A DNA stretch of 64,000 nt from NCBI RefSeq assembly GCF_963924675.1, contig NC_089222.1, positions 113,599,316 to 113,663,315 of the forward strand, read 5' to 3'. Below the pieces are notes generated by a model, which saw only the letters and a list, made by a program, of their open reading frames with translations, did not search any database and was not told the origin of the DNA. Both the position numbers and the translations under genes were made by a program. Positions 36,541-47,051 of the stretch are shown piece after piece. The number at the start of each line of letters is the position of its first letter. Position 1 is the first letter of the stretch. The DNA comes from Phocoena phocoena. Taxonomy: Eukaryota; Chordata; Mammalia; Artiodactyla; Phocoenidae.

Positions 36541-37569
36541 AAGTTTCTTTGTTTATTGGCCTTTCATTCTTAAATCTTAAAAGAAATCCTCTTGGGTCTC
36601 CTGACTCACTTTTTTTATGGACAATTCTGAACTTATCTCTGGCATACACGAAGAAGCTGCATGTTTTTAGGCAATAGTTAACTCTGAAACCACATCAGAC
36701 AGTAGAAAGATGGGAGACAAGGAAGGGAAGGAGGCTCTTAGCAGCAACTTTTGCCATTATTGCCCCCATCTCTAACCCTCTGATGGGATAAGCTCAACTG
36801 CCATTTTGGTTTGTTTTGTTTTTACATACCTCACTCTCATGCATTTCTTCTCCCAATTCTGAGTATCTACTGCCAGGTTGATAAGTTAAATAAACCCATA
36901 GGAAAATATGTTTTTCTGGAAACGTGTAAGGAAAATCAGATAAGCTGGTACAGCAAAGTTGTAAGAGTAGAATCCTGTATGAGATCTAGTTAGATCCTAA
37001 CAGTTCTGGCCCGAATCGTTCTAGGTAAAGCAGTATACCTCTCAGGGGATGCGATTTTAGGCTCCACCTTTCCTCACATATTCTCTTACCACCAGGTGGC
37101 TCTCCAAGCCAACCAGTTCAATAAATCCTACAAGAGATCTTTTCAGTATATATTTCCAATATTTCCAGAAGATCATGTTTTCAGTTTTCTGGAAGAGATT
37201 AGATGATCATTCCCTAGAATACTAAATATTCATTCAATCGTTGTTTCCTCATTCATTTCTCAACAATTGAAGGCTTAAATGAGGCTCTGCTATGGAACTT
37301 ATTTCATAGTATAATAACAAAATGTCTACAACTCATACTTTAGTCCTTGCCACATACCAAGCCACTCCATAAATGTTACTTATTATTAATAATTTATACA
37401 ATCCATTTTCCATAAGTCTATAATTGAAGATTTTAACTTAATATTTTACACCTGTGCCCTTCTCTATTACACAAATACCCAGAGCAAGGTGAAAGCAGTT
37501 GTAAAGCCTACCAAAGAGATTGACACAGAGCAACCAAAGCGTTAACCAAAGAGATTATAGAATAATCAG
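36541..37569. other. Mixed sequence, no gene recognised
   Basis: No repeat or gene is recognised. The open frame at 36811-36993 looks like chance. A CTCF-like motif lies at 37089. Confidence 0.4.
37089..37103 (+). promoter_or_regulatory. Possible CTCF-binding motif, plus strand
   Basis: CCACCAGGTGGCTCT agrees with the CTCF consensus CCASYAGRKGGCRSY at 14 of 15 positions. The core CCACCAGGTGGC is a perfect match and lies outside recognised repeats. Binding is not shown. Confidence 0.45.
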
Positions 37570-38045
37570 AAGAGGTTTTCCCCAGAAGTCAATGGTAAGA
37601 AGTTTTTAGAAGGGAGAGCATGATAGTAAATTTCAAATATTCCAGAAAAATCAAGTGAGATAAGGACAGAAAATCCTCCATAGATTTGGGAATTAGGAAG
37701 TTATTGGTAACCTTTATAAGAGCATTAACAGTAGGGTGATAAGAAAACTAGTCAGATTAAAACGGGCTCAAGAATCACTGGTTGTGGGCTTCCCTGGTGG
37801 CGCAGTGGCTGAGAGTCCGCCTGCCGATGCAGGGGACACGGGTTCGTGCCCCGGTCCGGGAAGATCCCACGTGCCGCGTAGCCATGGCCACTGAGCCTGC
37901 GCGTCTGGAGCCTGTGCTCTGCAACGGGAGAGGCCACAACAGTGAGAGGCCTGCGTACCGCAAAAAGAATCACTGGTTGTAAAGAAGTGAAGGAAAATGA
38001 GAAAGAGAGTGATAATGAGGTGGAGAGATAATCAAGTTAGGGAAA
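37570..38045 (-). mobile_element. L2 LINE fragment, minus strand, split by a SINE
   Basis: On the plus strand, 'AATCAAGTGAGATAAGGACA', 'GTTATTGGTAACCTTTATAA', 'GAGCATTAACAGTAGGGTGA' and 'AAAACGGGCTCAAGAA' follow the reverse complement of an interior 3' part of L2 (aagatgaggactgaga, ggtcattggtgaccttgacaagagcagtttc, gggttcaagagag). A CHR-2 SINE at 37786 interrupts it. Confidence 0.55.
37786..37964 (+). mobile_element. CHR-2-type SINE with internal deletion
   Basis: The head is 'GGGCTTCCCTGGTGGCGCAG', with B box GGGTTCGTGCCCCGG and end 'ACAGTGAGAGGCCTGCGTAC'. Relative to the other copies, about 18 bp of the middle block (between GCCGCG and GCCATGGCC) is missing. A perfect 16-bp direct repeat (AAGAATCACTGGTTGT) flanks it at 37770-37785 and 37965-37980. 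It sits inside an L2 copy. Confidence 0.95.
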
Positions 38046-38129
38046 TATTTTCCTTCGTTTAAAGTAAGGAAAGACTAAGCATGTTTTTAGGCTAAGAAAG
38101 AATTCAAGAGAGCGGGAAATTCTTATGGT

Positions 38130-38800
38130 ATGTTAGATAGAATGATAAATACACTGCAGTGCCGGTTTTCACTCACTGGCCTGACAAAGTTTCTAAGTTT
38201 GCTTATATACTTTCTAGACAAAAATGTGGGGAAACAGCTACTCTCGTATATTGCCCATAAAAATGTGCATCATCTTTTATCAAGCATCTCCACTTTAAGA
38301 AATTTATCCTAAACTCACACATATGTGAAACAATGTACACTCAAGATTCCAGAAATATTTGTTTGTATCAGGCACAGCTGGCATATCCATCAATAGGCAG
38401 TGATTTAATCAATTCATGATACACACAAACAATAAAATAGAATGCAGCTTTCAGAAACAAATGATTCAGCTGTCTACTTACTAATATAGAGAGATCTCCA
38501 GAACGTATTATGATAAAAAGTATAGTGTGTAATTGTATGTATAAGCTGATGATACATTGTGTATAATTAAAAAGGAATCAGAATATCCATATTCATTTTT
38601 GTTTGTAAATAGACAAAGGGACCATGCAGCGATTCAAAAGTAACTAAAATTAATGGTCACCTAGGTATGGCAGATGGTGGTAGGGAGAATTGTGGGGAAA
38701 TTTGGCTGGAGGGGAACAGGGGTAGGTGGGAGACTTTCTACTGCATTACTTTATATTCTCTTTTAAAATTTTGTGTTTTCTTTCAAAAATTTAAAAAACC
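38130..38800 (+). mobile_element. L1ME-like 3' end, plus strand
   Basis: The order of landmarks matches the ORF2 end and 3' UTR of old L1ME: 'CTCCACTTTAAGAAATTTAT', 'CTCACACATATGTGAAACAA', 'AGAGAGATCTCCAGAACGTA', a GGTGGTAGGGAGAA segment, 'GGTGGGAGACTTTCTACTGC', and a terminal 'AAATTTTGTGTTTTC' with an A-rich end. The copy is strongly diverged, with no intact frame. Confidence 0.7.
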
Positions 38801-40369
38801 CGTTTTAAAAACATAATTGTAGATGAGTTGAGACCTTGAAGAAAGAATGAAAGAGTATGGGTTTATAGGTTAAAAAAAAGTATTTAATCTGGTTAAGGGA
38901 GATAGTTTTCTGAAAGTAGCATTTATACTAAGGCTTGACGTGTAAGTAGCAGTGGACCAGATGAGGGGGGACAGGAGTGTGACCAGCAAGTGGCTATTCA
39001 CTTACAAAGAGAAGAGAGAGGAAGGCAGAGAAAGGGAAGCACAGACATAGGAAACTGGACAGACAGCAGAAACGACGGACAGCAGGAATAGAGAGAAGAG
39101 GATAGAAAGATGGTGTATTTCTGAAGATTGAGGATGAAGGGAGGGGTAAGAAGAGGACAGAAGGAGAAAATGGTGGTCAGAGAGCAAGAGGGAATGAGAG
39201 AAAGGAAGCTAGAAAGAGGTAAAGGAAGATAGAGACAGAGAGGCAAGGGATAGAGGAAACATCTACCTGTGGGTACAGAGCCACACTGAGGATGTGAAAC
39301 GAACACCCTCAGGGAGACAGAAAGAGGCAAAGAGACTTACAGAGGGAGTGAGGGGGGAGGTGAAAGATCAGATGGCCTAAAAAGACACTTGACATGCTAA
39401 ATAGCAAGCTAGGCATCGCTCCTCTGGCTGTGAGGTCCTGGATGGCAGAGGGTGAGCTGTAGAACTGGGTATTATCTGCAGGGTTAGTGGAGTGCTCTGC
39501 AATAGTTGGCATGCAACACATGCGGTCTTGAATGTGCAGTGAGTTCAAGAATGAGTGAATAGTATTTCTGTGTCCCCTGTATTCATATTTATATGCTTGC
39601 TTTTAATCTAATAACAAATTAAAATTTAGTAATTATGCTGATAGTAAATCTAGTTGTCAACTTGATACAAATTGTCAGGTTTCAAAAGTGGTTATGGTGA
39701 AAAGTTAAGGTGTGGAAACCTAGTATAGGGTCCTATAATTATGACCTTTTCTTTTTCTTTATACGCATTGACCATTTCTAGGAGGAAAACCAAGTATCTA
39801 GAAACACCAAGGGAAGAAACTTGGAGAGTGAGAATCAAATGTGTGACCAAGGTTATTTTCTTTTCCTTGTAAAAGCTTAATGATTATTTTAGAGCATATA
39901 TGCACAGCATATATGACTTAGTAAAGGAAGTATACTGATGGGAACAAAATTACAAAATAACCTATGTGAACAGTGTAAACACATCAGCCAGATACCTTTT
40001 AAAAATAGCTATGTACCAAGTGGCCAGAATGATGCATAGATACTTAATGACTCTTTTTGTGGGATATTACTTAATCAAAATGTGGGTCTGAACCAACGAC
40101 TTTATTCAGTTTTACTAACTTCGGTTTCAGTGAAGTGAACATGGAGTAGGACAAATCCCTGGTTATGGCATTTTGAATATACAAATAATACGACACAAAG
40201 GATATAATTTACAAATATTTGTCAATATATGTCTATAGAGAATTCTGAGAAGATGCTATTATATCATCTCAAAATGGAATTGGAAAATATTGAAAAATAA
40301 GACACTGGGGACACAAATTGCTACCAGCTAAAGGAATGTCTCCTGAGCAGCCACAAACATCGCTTCTGG
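38801..40369. other. GA-rich stretch and unassigned sequence
   Basis: 38995-39260 is strongly purine-rich on the plus strand (AGAGAGGAAGG-type words), which opens a long minus-strand frame (38998-39330) of low complexity that is not a gene. 39261-40369 shows nothing recognised. Confidence 0.5.
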
Positions 40370-40804
40370 TTGAGAGGAAATTTGCATCTTCATAATAAGT
40401 GTTACATGAAAAGAAGAGCTCCTTTCACATGCCAGCTTAACTATTCAGGCTGTTCTTATCTTCTATCTCGAATACTGCCTGGTAAGAATAGGAAATTCTT
40501 CATTCAGTTTGCCAATTATATCTGCCATGTGCAGGCGACACAGAGCATTGGCGAACATTCAGAAGCCTGCGGATGGAATTCGTTCGTGGAGGATGGTCAG
40601 CTTTATTCAGCCGTCCAGGAAGCTCTGCTGGTTTTAATAATACATGAGGAGGCCCATCGGGAGACGGCGGAAGATGAGCCTAGGCTATTTTTCAGGCTCT
40701 GTGCTGACCACGTGCACGCTGCCATGAGCCACCAAGTGTCCCATCTCCAGGATTTGTTTGGAAGAAGAAATGAGAAAACAAGGCTTGGAGAACTTTACAT
40801 TTAA
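40370..40804 (+). CDS. Candidate coding segment, product unknown
   Basis: The open frame encodes 144 residues. I do not recognise the product. From about residue 56 on, the sequence is acidic and helical-looking (for example AVQEALLVLIIHEEAH and RLFFRLCADHVHAAMSHQ) and its DNA is rich in CpG and GC, unlike the flanks. The N-terminal part looks like ordinary AT-rich DNA. An acceptor-like site (TATATCTGCCATGTGCAG) ends at 40534, so the real unit may be a terminal exon at 40535-40804, followed by TAA and by AATAAA at 40825-40830. No signal peptide or membrane segment is evident. It could instead be a retrocopy fragment or chance. No poly-A tail or target-site duplication is visible. Confidence 0.35.
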   Translation: MRGNLHLHNKCYMKRRAPFTCQLNYSGCSYLLSRILPGKNRKFFIQFANYICHVQATQSIGEHSEACGWNSFVEDGQLYSAVQEALLVLIIHEEAHRETAEDEPRLFFRLCADHVHAAMSHQVSHLQDLFGRRNEKTRLGELYI

Positions 40805-40870
40805 TAGAGTGAAACTTTTTTTGCAATAAAAAATGCCCAGGAAGGAATAGTAAGACGGTGGCCGAGCATT

Positions 40871-41344
40871 TATATGAATTATACAGAAACCTTTCTCTAA
40901 CAGAGTAAAATGAGAAAATACAGTTGAAAATGTGATAACATAGCTTTAAAAGTTAGCTAAATAATGAAACTTTTCTGATATAGAGAGAAGGAACCCTAAG
41001 AACAAAAACATGTTTCTTTACATTCTATAAAAGTTCAGTGAGTAGCTCAAAATATTATGTGTCTATTTTAAATCTGTACATTTTAGTCGCTGTGTATGAA
41101 TTTGCTCAATATACAAATTAAACCAAAAATGTCATTTCTCATTCTTTAGCACTGAGTATATATTTCTAGGGACAAAACATCCAACATTACGTGGAAATTA
41201 CTACAGGTTCATAAACACACACACACACACACACACCCCAATAGGTTAAAGGTTTTCCAGTGATAATAGTGTTTCTGAAGTTAATAGCCTCCAACACTAG
41301 ACTCCTTGTCCAGTGCTCCGGAAAAGGGCTTGAAAACTCACATG
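40871..41344. other. AT-rich sequence with a (CA)n tract
   Basis: Nothing recognised apart from a CA dinucleotide run at about 41215-41236. Confidence 0.5.
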
Positions 41345-41359
41345 CCTTCATGCCCTTTT

Positions 41360-41630
41360 TTTTTTTTTTGGCTGCATTGGGTCTACGTTGCTGTGCATGG
41401 GCTTTCTCTAGTTGTGGCGACTGGGGACTACTCTTCGTTGTGGTGCATGGGTTCTAGACATGCGGGCTTCAGTAGTTGTGGCTCGCAATCTCTAGAGCGC
41501 AGGCTCAGTAGTTGTGGTGCACGGGCTTAGTTGCTCCACAGCATGCGGGATCTTCCCGGACCAGGACTCCAACCCGTGTCCTCTGAATTGGCAGGCAGAT
41601 TCTCAACCACTGCGCCACCAGGGAAGTCCC
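41360..41630 (-). mobile_element. CHR-family SINE, long form, minus strand
   Basis: It starts with a poly-T run (the A tail on the minus strand) and 'GGCTGCATTGGGTCTACGTT'. 'CTCAGTAGTTGTGG' units follow, and it ends 'CACTGCGCCACCAGGGAAGT', the reverse complement of the CHR head. A 15-bp direct repeat (CCTTCATGCCCTTTT) flanks it at 41345-41359 and 41631-41645. The open frames at 41260-41530 fall in this SINE. Confidence 0.95.
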
Positions 41631-41899
41631 CCTTCATGCCCTTTTGAAGAGGACTAAGTATAAGACAACAGAGGATGTGTGGACCCTAGCAAACCCAAAG
41701 TATTAAGAAAAAAAGGTAAAATGTGGTATTGGCCAAACTGAACTTTTAACAGGTCAATCAGGTCTACCAGTTTGCTATCACAGATTGAACACACTTCTGC
41801 CTTATCTGAATTCTTCCAGAAACACTTTGAAAGGACTGGGCTATAAACCATGCTGTAAGAATATCAGAGGAACTGATATTCTTAGGAACTGAACCCACA

Positions 41900-42310
41900 C
41901 ACACCCCCATGGATCTCGGAGCTAAATGTGCCTTTCGGAACTGAAGCCACAGATAAATGCTAGGCTCTGTTCCCTTTCTCTCCTCTCCAAAAGAGCAGGT
42001 GGACCTCCTCTACGAATGCCGTTGGCCCGACCTACCTCCTTCCATCTTCCAGCCTCCCCCTGCTTCCATCCTACAAACCTCACCTTTCTCTGCGTCAGCC
42101 CCACCCTCCAGTCCCACTTCACCAGGTCCCGCTGTCCTGAAAAACAATCCTCAAGCGCATGGAATCCTGATGAGAAGTGGTGGATAAAGGTCATGGCCTG
42201 GAAAACCAAAGGCTTTGATCTCAGTGGTGTTCACTGGGGAAAAGAGAAGAAGCTCTCAGTGAGACTTGTAGCTACTATTGTGCTGTATAGGATTATTTTC
42301 TCCTAAAGCT
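41900..42310. other. GC-rich, CpG-containing segment, function unknown
   Basis: About 400 bp richer in GC and CpG than the flanks (for example TACGAATGCCGTTGGCCCGA at about 42011). Frames are open on both strands (41926-42306 and 41957-42187 plus, 41922-42209 minus), as GC-rich DNA often is. I recognise no domain. It could be an old exon, a regulatory element or a GC-rich repeat that I cannot name. Confidence 0.35.
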
Positions 42311-42342
42311 TCTAAAATTCCACCATTTAAAAAAACTCATCT

Positions 42343-42600
42343 CTCAAAGGGGAAATGTTGGGGGAGTGATAAATCAGGAGCTTGGGATTAGTATACACAG
42401 ACCACTATATATAAGACAGACAACCAACAAGGACCTACTGTATAGCACAGGGAACGCTACTCAATATTCTGTGATAACCTATATGAGAAAAGAATCTGAA
42501 AAAGAATGAATCTAGGTGTATGTATAACTGAATCACTTTGCTGTACACCTGAAACTAACACAACATTGTAAATCTACTCTACTCCAATAAAATTTAAAAA
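42343..42600 (+). mobile_element. L1 3' end, 5'-truncated, plus strand
   Basis: About 255 bp of the cetartiodactyl L1 3' UTR: 'CTACTGTATAGCACAGGGAA', 'TATGTATAACTGAATCACTT', 'GCTGTACACCTGAAACTAAC' and 'CACAACATTGTAAATCTACT', ending in AATAAAATTTAAAAAA. The flanks share AACTCATCTCT (upstream) and AACTCGTCTCT (about 42609-42619), a duplication with one mismatch. Confidence 0.85.
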
Positions 42601-42619
42601 AGGAAAACAACTCGTCTCT

Positions 42620-43126
42620 TTGGGCTCTTTTAGCCACATAATTTTGCCAGAGAGGTATTCAAATTTGCTATTTCGTTTCATGTAAATTAAACAATAACAC
42701 TATCTTAAAAAAAATCACTACTATACATATTGATAAGTTGTCAGACCAATAAGTCCAACCATGAACAATCATGGGCACAGAGAGTGGGATTTCTCTTTCT
42801 TACCATGGTTAATTCAGGTTATTGTTGTCAAGTTTTCTTCAATGTAAATGCTGACTCTGATAAGGCAACATTCTCCTTAGCTTATGTAGGTCAAAAAGTG
42901 ATGCAGTCATTCTATAAAGATGTCATGATGAATTGAATTACTTCTCAGTTATATAATGAGTCTTGTGATTTTACTAGAAGGTGGGTGGGGGCTGACTTGC
43001 AGGAGAACAGTAATTTGATTACTTTTCCCCCTGTAACCGATGGTATGGTTTGAGTCCATGATAATCATTTTAGTGCAGTGTTTTTTCTCTACTGATGTTC
43101 CTTGAAACTTAAAAATTATTTTATTT
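42620..43126. other. AT-rich sequence, nothing recognised
   Basis: No gene or repeat is recognised. The open frame at 42730-42936 has no visible domain. Confidence 0.45.
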
Positions 43127-43138
43127 AAAAGATGGTTG

Positions 43139-43614
43139 TCATATGCTAACACATATATATGGAATTTAAGAAAAAAAATGTCATGAAGAACCTAGGGGTA
43201 AGACAGGAATAAAGATGCAGACCTAAAGGAGAACGGACTTGAGGATATGGGGAGGGGGAAGGGTGAGCTGTGACAGGGCGAGAGAGAGTCATGGACATAT
43301 ACACACTAACAAACTTAAGGTAGATAGCTAGTGGGAAGCAGCCGCATGGCACAGGGATATTGGCTCGGTGCTTTGTGACAGCCTGGATGGGTGGGATAGG
43401 GAAGGTGGGAGGGAGGGAGACGCAAGAGGGAAGAGATATGGGAACATATGTATATGTATAACTGATTCACTTTGTTATATAACACACCATTGTAAAGCAA
43501 TTATACCCCAATAAAGATGTTAAAAAAAAAAACAAAAAAACTCTGGACTAGCAAAGAAAAATAAATCGTACTTTTAATTTTCCAAGGATTTAAAGAATAA
43601 AAATAAAAAAAAAT
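43139..43614 (+). mobile_element. L1 3' end with a probable 3' transduction
   Basis: 43139-43520 is a 5'-truncated L1 3' UTR ('CATATGCTAACACATATATA' to 'ATACCCCAATAAAGATGTTA'), nearly the same as the end of the large L1 at 30823-31215. A first A tail lies at 43521-43540. Then come about 54 bp of non-L1 DNA (43541-43594, from 'CTCTGGACTAGCAAAG') and a second A-rich tail with AATAAA words. The target-site duplication AAAAGATGGTTG lies at 43127-43138 and, after the second tail, at 43615-43626. The 54 bp are therefore within the insertion, as expected for 3' transduction. Confidence 0.85.
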
Positions 43615-43627
43615 AAAAGATGGTTGA

Positions 43628-43827
43628 GGGCTTCTCTGGTGGCGCAGTGGTTGAGAGTCCGCCTGCCGATGCAGGGGACGCGGGTTTGTACCCCAGTCCG
43701 GGAGGATCCCACCTGCCGCAGAGCGGCTGGGCCCGTGAGCCATGGCCGCTGATCCTGCACGTCCGGAGCCTGTGCTCCGCTACAGGAGAGGCCACAACAG
43801 TGAGAGGCCTGCGTACCACAAAAAAAA
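43628..43827 (+). mobile_element. CHR-2-type SINE
   Basis: A full-length copy ('GGGCTTCTCTGGTGGCGCAG' to 'AACAGTGAGAGGCCTGCGTA') with an A tail. The duplicated site AAAAGATGGTTGAG flanks it at 43615-43628 and 43828-43841. The same word already flanked the L1 just upstream, so this SINE used the same target site. Open frames on both strands (43501-43898) come from the SINE. Confidence 0.95.
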
Positions 43828-43841
43828 AAAAGATGGTTGAG

Positions 43842-44719
43842 CATTATTATATCTCTGGAAGAAAATACATTAAAATATATTTGTTTATAGATCTATAGAT
43901 GTATTTTTACATATTCTGGTTACTTTAAGTCATCTGCTAGTTTTCTATGGTAGAATATATAATATTTTATTACATTTTAAAATATTTTCTTATAAAGTAT
44001 GAGACTTCAAGTTCCATAGATCAGTCAGAACACTTCAAAAAGGTTTCTTATGCTCCATTAAAGACACTGTTGGTTTGTTTGCTGATATTTCCTTTTGGTT
44101 ATTTGTTATCTTCCATGGGATTTTCTAATGTCTCCTAGAATTTCACAGATGAGTAATCTGAAATGAGATTTTGATGTTCAAAGCCCAAGTCTTCTGCTAG
44201 ATATTAAATATTCCATGTGAAGGTCAGGTTAGGGTTGATTCATAGTACTTGATACAAACAGCAGCTTTCAGTCCCTTTAAATCATGATTTCTTTATTTTT
44301 TTTCTTTCTTCTTGTACATTATGGGCATTTTAACTTGGAAGATCTGCTTTTTGCATTATTGAAGAAAGGCATATCATATTTTCTAAGGAAAACTTTGAAA
44401 GGCTTGGATTAAAATCCTGCATTGTATATTTTGTTTTTATGGCACTGCTTATAGTTTAGGACTGTTTATTTCTGAATGTCTAATGCCAGGTTTTCCCTGT
44501 AAGTTCTCAGTCTTTTGTTTGTTTCTCTTTCTTCAGAGTGATGCCAATTTTTTTTGTTTTGTTTTAGAATATATTATCCTATTGTGATGATAGTAATTAA
44601 AGTCTATGTGATAAAATATTTCCTGTTTAGGAAAAGGATATTATCATTAGCATTTGTTTGGCTTATTCCCTTTGGTAAGGTCCATTAACAATAACACTCA
44701 AATTTTAGAAAAGGAGTGA
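43842..44719. other. AT-rich sequence, nothing recognised
   Basis: No gene or repeat is recognised. Confidence 0.45.
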
Positions 44720-44885
44720 GATATAGCACAAAGAATTCTAGCAGCAGAAACCTTAATTGCTCCTTTTTATGAATAACCTTGGGCAAATTACCAAGATTCT
44801 CAGAACTTCTTTTCCTCATCTTTGAAAATAGGACCAGAGCACCAAGCTACTTCACAGGTTTGAGAGAACCAAGTTAATTAGTATA
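44720..44885 (+). mobile_element. MIR SINE, plus strand
   Basis: The core reads 'AACCTTGGGCAAATTACCAA', 'CTTCTTTTCCTCATCTTTGA' and 'AAATAGGACCAGAGCACCAA'. This follows the MIR consensus (ccttgggcaagttact, cctcatctgtaaaatggg). Confidence 0.65.
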
Positions 44886-47051
44886 GGTAAACCCCCTTGA
44901 AAAAGATAAACTAAAATAAATATGTAAGCTATTCTAATTTTAAAGGTTAAGGTATAATCACAAAACAGAAAAATTTTAGATACCAAAATAATCATAAGTG
45001 ATCTTAAATAAGCTTAATGTCTCTTTTTTTTTTTCATAGTTTATAAAATCTTGGTGGGACTTTTCAGCTCATGTTAACCATGTTCACATAAAAGCAGTAT
45101 CAGTTGGAGTCATTTCTTTTTCATAAATTAAATTCTGCCCGCACATTCATGTGATATAAACAGATTAATTTCTCTTGTTACCTAGACATTTTAGACCTTA
45201 CAAAGATTTTAGTTTCTCCCAGCTCATTTGATTCTGTTTGGCGGATCTGGAAATCAGTAGTGATATTTTTTCCTAGAATGGAATTACCCAATCACTGCAA
45301 CTGGCTGTGGATGGCTAGGATCATAAAGGAGCTTAAGATGCTCTCTAACCCCACTCACTCAAAAGATAAAAGGAAGAAGAGAGGATGTTCAAAATAGCCA
45401 TGCACTCAAACATGGGTATCTGGTTGTTGATTCCAGGGATGTAGGTTTATCAGACCCAATTTCCCATCTTGTACTCATTTCCTACACGTATTGTCTTAAA
45501 GATTACCTATTCCTTCTAAACATGAATAGCATTTTTTTGTTGTTTGCTTTTTTTTTTATTAGGGATTCTAATAGTTCATACCTTAGATGCTTTTGTCATG
45601 ATACATGCTTTGCACAATGCATGATATATACTAAATATTCAATAAATGGGAAGAATATTATGGCCCTGAGGTATACATCCTACAGTGGAATCAGATGATT
45701 TATGATTAACAAAAAGAAAGATTACCAAAATATCCACAATTCAAGTCTGTTTTTCACAGAAATATGTTAATGTGGTTTATGGAGGGAGGTTAAGACCAAA
45801 GAAGGGTTTATTCGACATTATTTATTAGACTGTACAACCTAGTTTAGAAACCAGGATTTACTGGGGGCTTGTTATGTGTCCATCTTGAGCTAAGCACTGA
45901 GCAAGGTTAAGCAAAAATGTGTGTAGTCTGGTATATAAGGGAGACAAACTGTAATCAAATAATCTCATAAATGAATATATAATTACAAATTTGCATATGC
46001 ACTAAAGGGGAAATAGTGGAAAATTCAAGACTGTTCCTAGACTTATATTGTATATGACCATGCAGAGAATGAACTCTCCAAATATTGAAATTCTGAGTTT
46101 CCTAAAAGCCCCAAATCCCAGAAGCTTCTTCAGGCAGGACACAACGTGTAGACTAGCTTTGAAGTAAACAGGAGACCACATTTAAAATGAGCATAAACAA
46201 GGACTTTAAAAAGAAAAGTGTTTAAACGACAGCAATGAGATTTAACCCAGCTATAAATATTGTTAATTACTGGAATTTGGCTGCTTTCCTGGAAAAAAGT
46301 AAAATAGAACCAGCCATAATCACAGGGTATGTTAGACGAGTTCTTTCAGAAGAAAGAAAGTCTAGGTGATTGCTTTAGGTTTAAGATAATTCTTACTCCA
46401 TGATAGAAATGACCCCCCAAGATAGCATTTTATCTTTTCGTAATAAATTAGCTATGTGTCCCTACATGTAGAAGTTACGTTTGCCAAGGAGTTACAAAGG
46501 TATTATTAAAAATACTGAAAGATATTAAAAGTGCCCTGAGAAAAAAATTACTCTTTTCTTCAAATGTGTATTCTTTTCAACCGTACAATGCTGTAGGACA
46601 TTTACACTTTGCTTTATCAACTTCTTCCTTAAATGAAATCTTTGGATTCTAACAAAAGTAAACCAAACTATTATATGTCCATAAAGCATATCTATTATGA
46701 ATCCCTGGCTGTTTACTGAATGAGAGGATGCTATATGATACTTGACCAGCCTCCAACAAAAACTATGCTCAGTGCAAACTCACTCATTTTGTTGAGCAGA
46801 ATCCAATTGCTTCATTTATAACTGATTTTTTTTTTCTTAGAGATAATTAGAAAACTGGTACTAGATACTGCATTTTGTTTTGTTATACTAACACAAGTTT
46901 TAATTAGAACATACTTTCTAAGAATTCTCATTTGGGGTAATGAAAAACTATATTTTTTATGGAAATTGCTTTTATTTACACAATATAAAAGCATTGATCA
47001 TAGTGCTTTCTATTGAGCAGTGGCAGTTCAAAGGCTGTATCTTTGTTGCTA
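44886..47051. other. AT-rich sequence, possible L2 remnant
   Basis: Mostly unassigned. The part at about 45850-46010 ('TTTACTGGGGGCTTGTTATG', 'TGAGCTAAGCACTGAGCAAG', 'AGGGAGACAAACTGTAATCA') resembles minus-strand L2, weakly. The words near 45600-45650 ('CTAAATATTCAATAAATGGG') resemble the extreme end of L2 or MIR. No gene is recognised. Confidence 0.4.

Noticed and set aside
38998..39330. Minus-strand open frame of 110 residues
   Set aside because: It is produced by the GA-rich low-complexity stretch; the peptide is mostly Leu, Ser, Pro and Phe.
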